Assembly: GCF_003208215.1 (NCBI RefSeq)
Contig: NZ_QKLW01000001.1
Location: 638,234 to 702,233 of the forward strand
Length of the DNA stretch: 64,000 bases
Direction: 5' to 3'
Source: Marinomonas alcarazii
Lineage (GTDB): Bacteria > Pseudomonadota > Gammaproteobacteria > Pseudomonadales > Marinomonadaceae
Shown here: piece by piece, positions 62,846-64,000 of the stretch
Layout of the letters: the number at the start of each line of letters is the position of its first letter
Numbering within the stretch: position 1 is the first letter of the stretch
The notes under the pieces: model-generated
The model's input: the letters and a program-made list of their open reading frames with translations, nothing else
Databases searched by the model: none
What the model was told of the DNA's origin: nothing
Made by a program: the position numbers and the translations under genes

Positions 62846-64000
62846 ATGGTCACAAAACTCGAAGTTAAAAACCTATACAAAATTTTTGGAGAGCATCCCA
62901 AGAAAGCATTGAAGATGCTTGATAAAGGCATAAACAAGGACGAAATTTTTAAAAAGACGGGTCAAACAGTTGGTGTAAAGAATGCCAGTTTGGCTATTAA
63001 TGAGGGTGAAATATTCGTTGTAATGGGACTTTCGGGTTCTGGTAAATCTACACTTGTTCGCTTATTAAATCGTCTTATTGAACCTACCCAAGGCCAAGTA
63101 TTAATTGATGGCCATGATATTACTAAAGTGGATGACAAAGAATTACGCGACATTCGCCGCAGTAAAATTAGTATGGTCTTCCAGTCCTTTGCATTAATGC
63201 CTCATATGAACGTGCTCGATAATACGGCTTTTGGTCTAGAGCTGTCTGGTATCGATGTGCAAGAGCGTCATGAAAAAGCCCGCAATGCGTTAGCTCAAGT
63301 TGGTTTGGAATCTCACGCCAACAGTTACCCAGATGAACTGTCTGGTGGTATGCAGCAGCGTGTTGGTCTTGCTAGGGCATTAACCAATAACCCTGACATT
63401 CTGCTTATGGACGAGGCGTTTTCAGCGCTTGATCCACTTATTCGAACTGAGATGCAGGATGAATTGGTGCGTTTGCAATCCGAACATCAGCGCACCGTGG
63501 TGTTCATTTCACATGACCTTGATGAAGCCATGCGTATTGGTGATCGAATTGCCATCATGCAAGGTGGTGAAGTTGTGCAGGTCGGTACGCCAGACGATAT
63601 TCTGCATAACCCAGCTAATGATTATGTTCGTTCGTTTTTCAAAGGCGTTGATGTTAGTAACGTTTTCCACGCCAAAGACATTGTTTCTAAGTCAAGATTG
63701 ACGCTCATTAAGAAAGACTCCAGTGAGGGTTTACGCAGTGGCTTACAACTATTAAATGAACATGACCGAGATTATGGTTATGTGATTGATAAAAGTAATC
63801 GCTTTTTAGGTGTGGTGTCTGCTAACTCACTGCACGATGTGATTAAGAATAAGCAAACTCTTGCTGAAGCCATCATTGATGATATTCAACCGATTGCTGC
63901 AGACACGTCTATCGGCGAGATTATTTCGATTGTGGCTCACTCTCCTTGTGCTGTGCCGGTTGTGGATGATCAGCAGAAGTATGTAGGTGTTATCAGTAAA
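62846..64000 (+). CDS. proV: Glycine betaine/proline ABC transporter ATPase ProV (3' end cut by window)
   Basis: 385 codons without a stop run to the window edge; E. coli ProV is 400 aa, so only some 15 residues are missing. The N-terminal [17 protein letters not shown], Walker [11 protein letters not shown]-loop [11 protein letters not shown], signature LSGGMQQR and Walker [13 protein letters not shown] are present, and two CBS domains (about 280-385) that sense ionic strength follow. ATG at 62846 gives the canonical start [12 protein letters not shown]. It energises osmoprotectant import; proW and proX should lie beyond the window. Confidence 0.95.
   Translation, partial: MVTKLEVKNLYKIFGEHPKKALKMLDKGINKDEIFKKTGQTVGVKNASLAINEGEIFVVMGLSGSGKSTLVRLLNRLIEPTQGQVLIDGHDITKVDDKELRDIRRSKISMVFQSFALMPHMNVLDNTAFGLELSGIDVQERHEKARNALAQVGLESHANSYPDELSGGMQQRVGLARALTNNPDILLMDEAFSALDPLIRTEMQDELVRLQSEHQRTVVFISHDLDEAMRIGDRIAIMQGGEVVQVGTPDDILHNPANDYVRSFFKGVDVSNVFHAKDIVSKSRLTLIKKDSSEGLRSGLQLLNEHDRDYGYVIDKSNRFLGVVSANSLHDVIKNKQTLAEAIIDDIQPIAADTSIGEIISIVAHSPCAVPVVDDQQKYVGVISK

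Overview
The window comes from a Gram-negative marine gammaproteobacterium, most likely an Oceanospirillales member close to Marinomonas. The call rests on the housekeeping order dnaX-ybaB-recR-rnd-ycgL-ycgN, the betaine genes at both ends (a BCCT carrier on the left, proV on the right), and the E. coli/Vibrio-like versions of RadD, HrpA, NdpA, TrhO, MlaA, Endonuclease I and DusA. No rRNA, tRNA or CRISPR array was found.

Layout. 0-4.6 kb: a LysR regulator divergent from an S15-family hydrolase and a BCCT carrier. 4.8-16.4 kb: mostly single conserved genes on both strands (OmpA-like protein, glyoxalase, NdpA, HAD phosphatase, DUF2947, DTW-domain tRNA enzyme, DUF1499, TetR, RadD, 2OG-Fe(II) oxygenase, TrhO, a lipoprotein). 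16.6-21.7 kb: the dnaX to ycgN block, with a probable -1 frameshift site inside dnaX. 21.7-31.0 kb: a VWA membrane protein, a YafJ-like amidotransferase, a diguanylate cyclase, a small unknown ORF, a palindromic intergenic repeat, cysK and hrpA. 31.1-39.4 kb: mlaA with an unusual acidic repeat tail, a PotD-like binding protein overlapping a GGDEF-EAL membrane protein (resembling Vibrio NspS-MbaA), a sugar dehydrogenase, an acetyltransferase, transaldolase and dusA.

39.4-45.4 kb is an AT-rich accessory region next to the 5' end of dusA, a known integration target. It has a decayed phage tape-measure gene at one edge and a broken gpD-like phage gene at the other. Between them lie three uncharacterised genes (a two-helix membrane protein with a C-terminal helix-turn-helix, a protein with an HEPN-like RNxxxxH motif, and a DUF5677-like protein) and a RAYT transposase. 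This is the best place for an undescribed system, possibly phage defence, but function is inferred from context only.

45.4-59.3 kb is a complete hydroxamate siderophore locus. One strand carries biosynthesis and export: an amino-acid decarboxylase, a fused N-acyltransferase/NIS synthetase of the BibC (bisucaberin) type, an MFS exporter and an FAD N-hydroxylase. The other strand carries uptake: a TonB-dependent receptor, an ABC ATPase, two permeases and a binding protein. Three Fur-box-like sites sit in the promoter regions. The expected product is a cyclic dihydroxamate such as bisucaberin, or putrebactin/avaroferrin if the decarboxylase prefers ornithine. 59.3-64 kb: Endonuclease I, two short-chain dehydrogenase-fold proteins, a 650-bp regulatory gap, and proV cut off by the window end.
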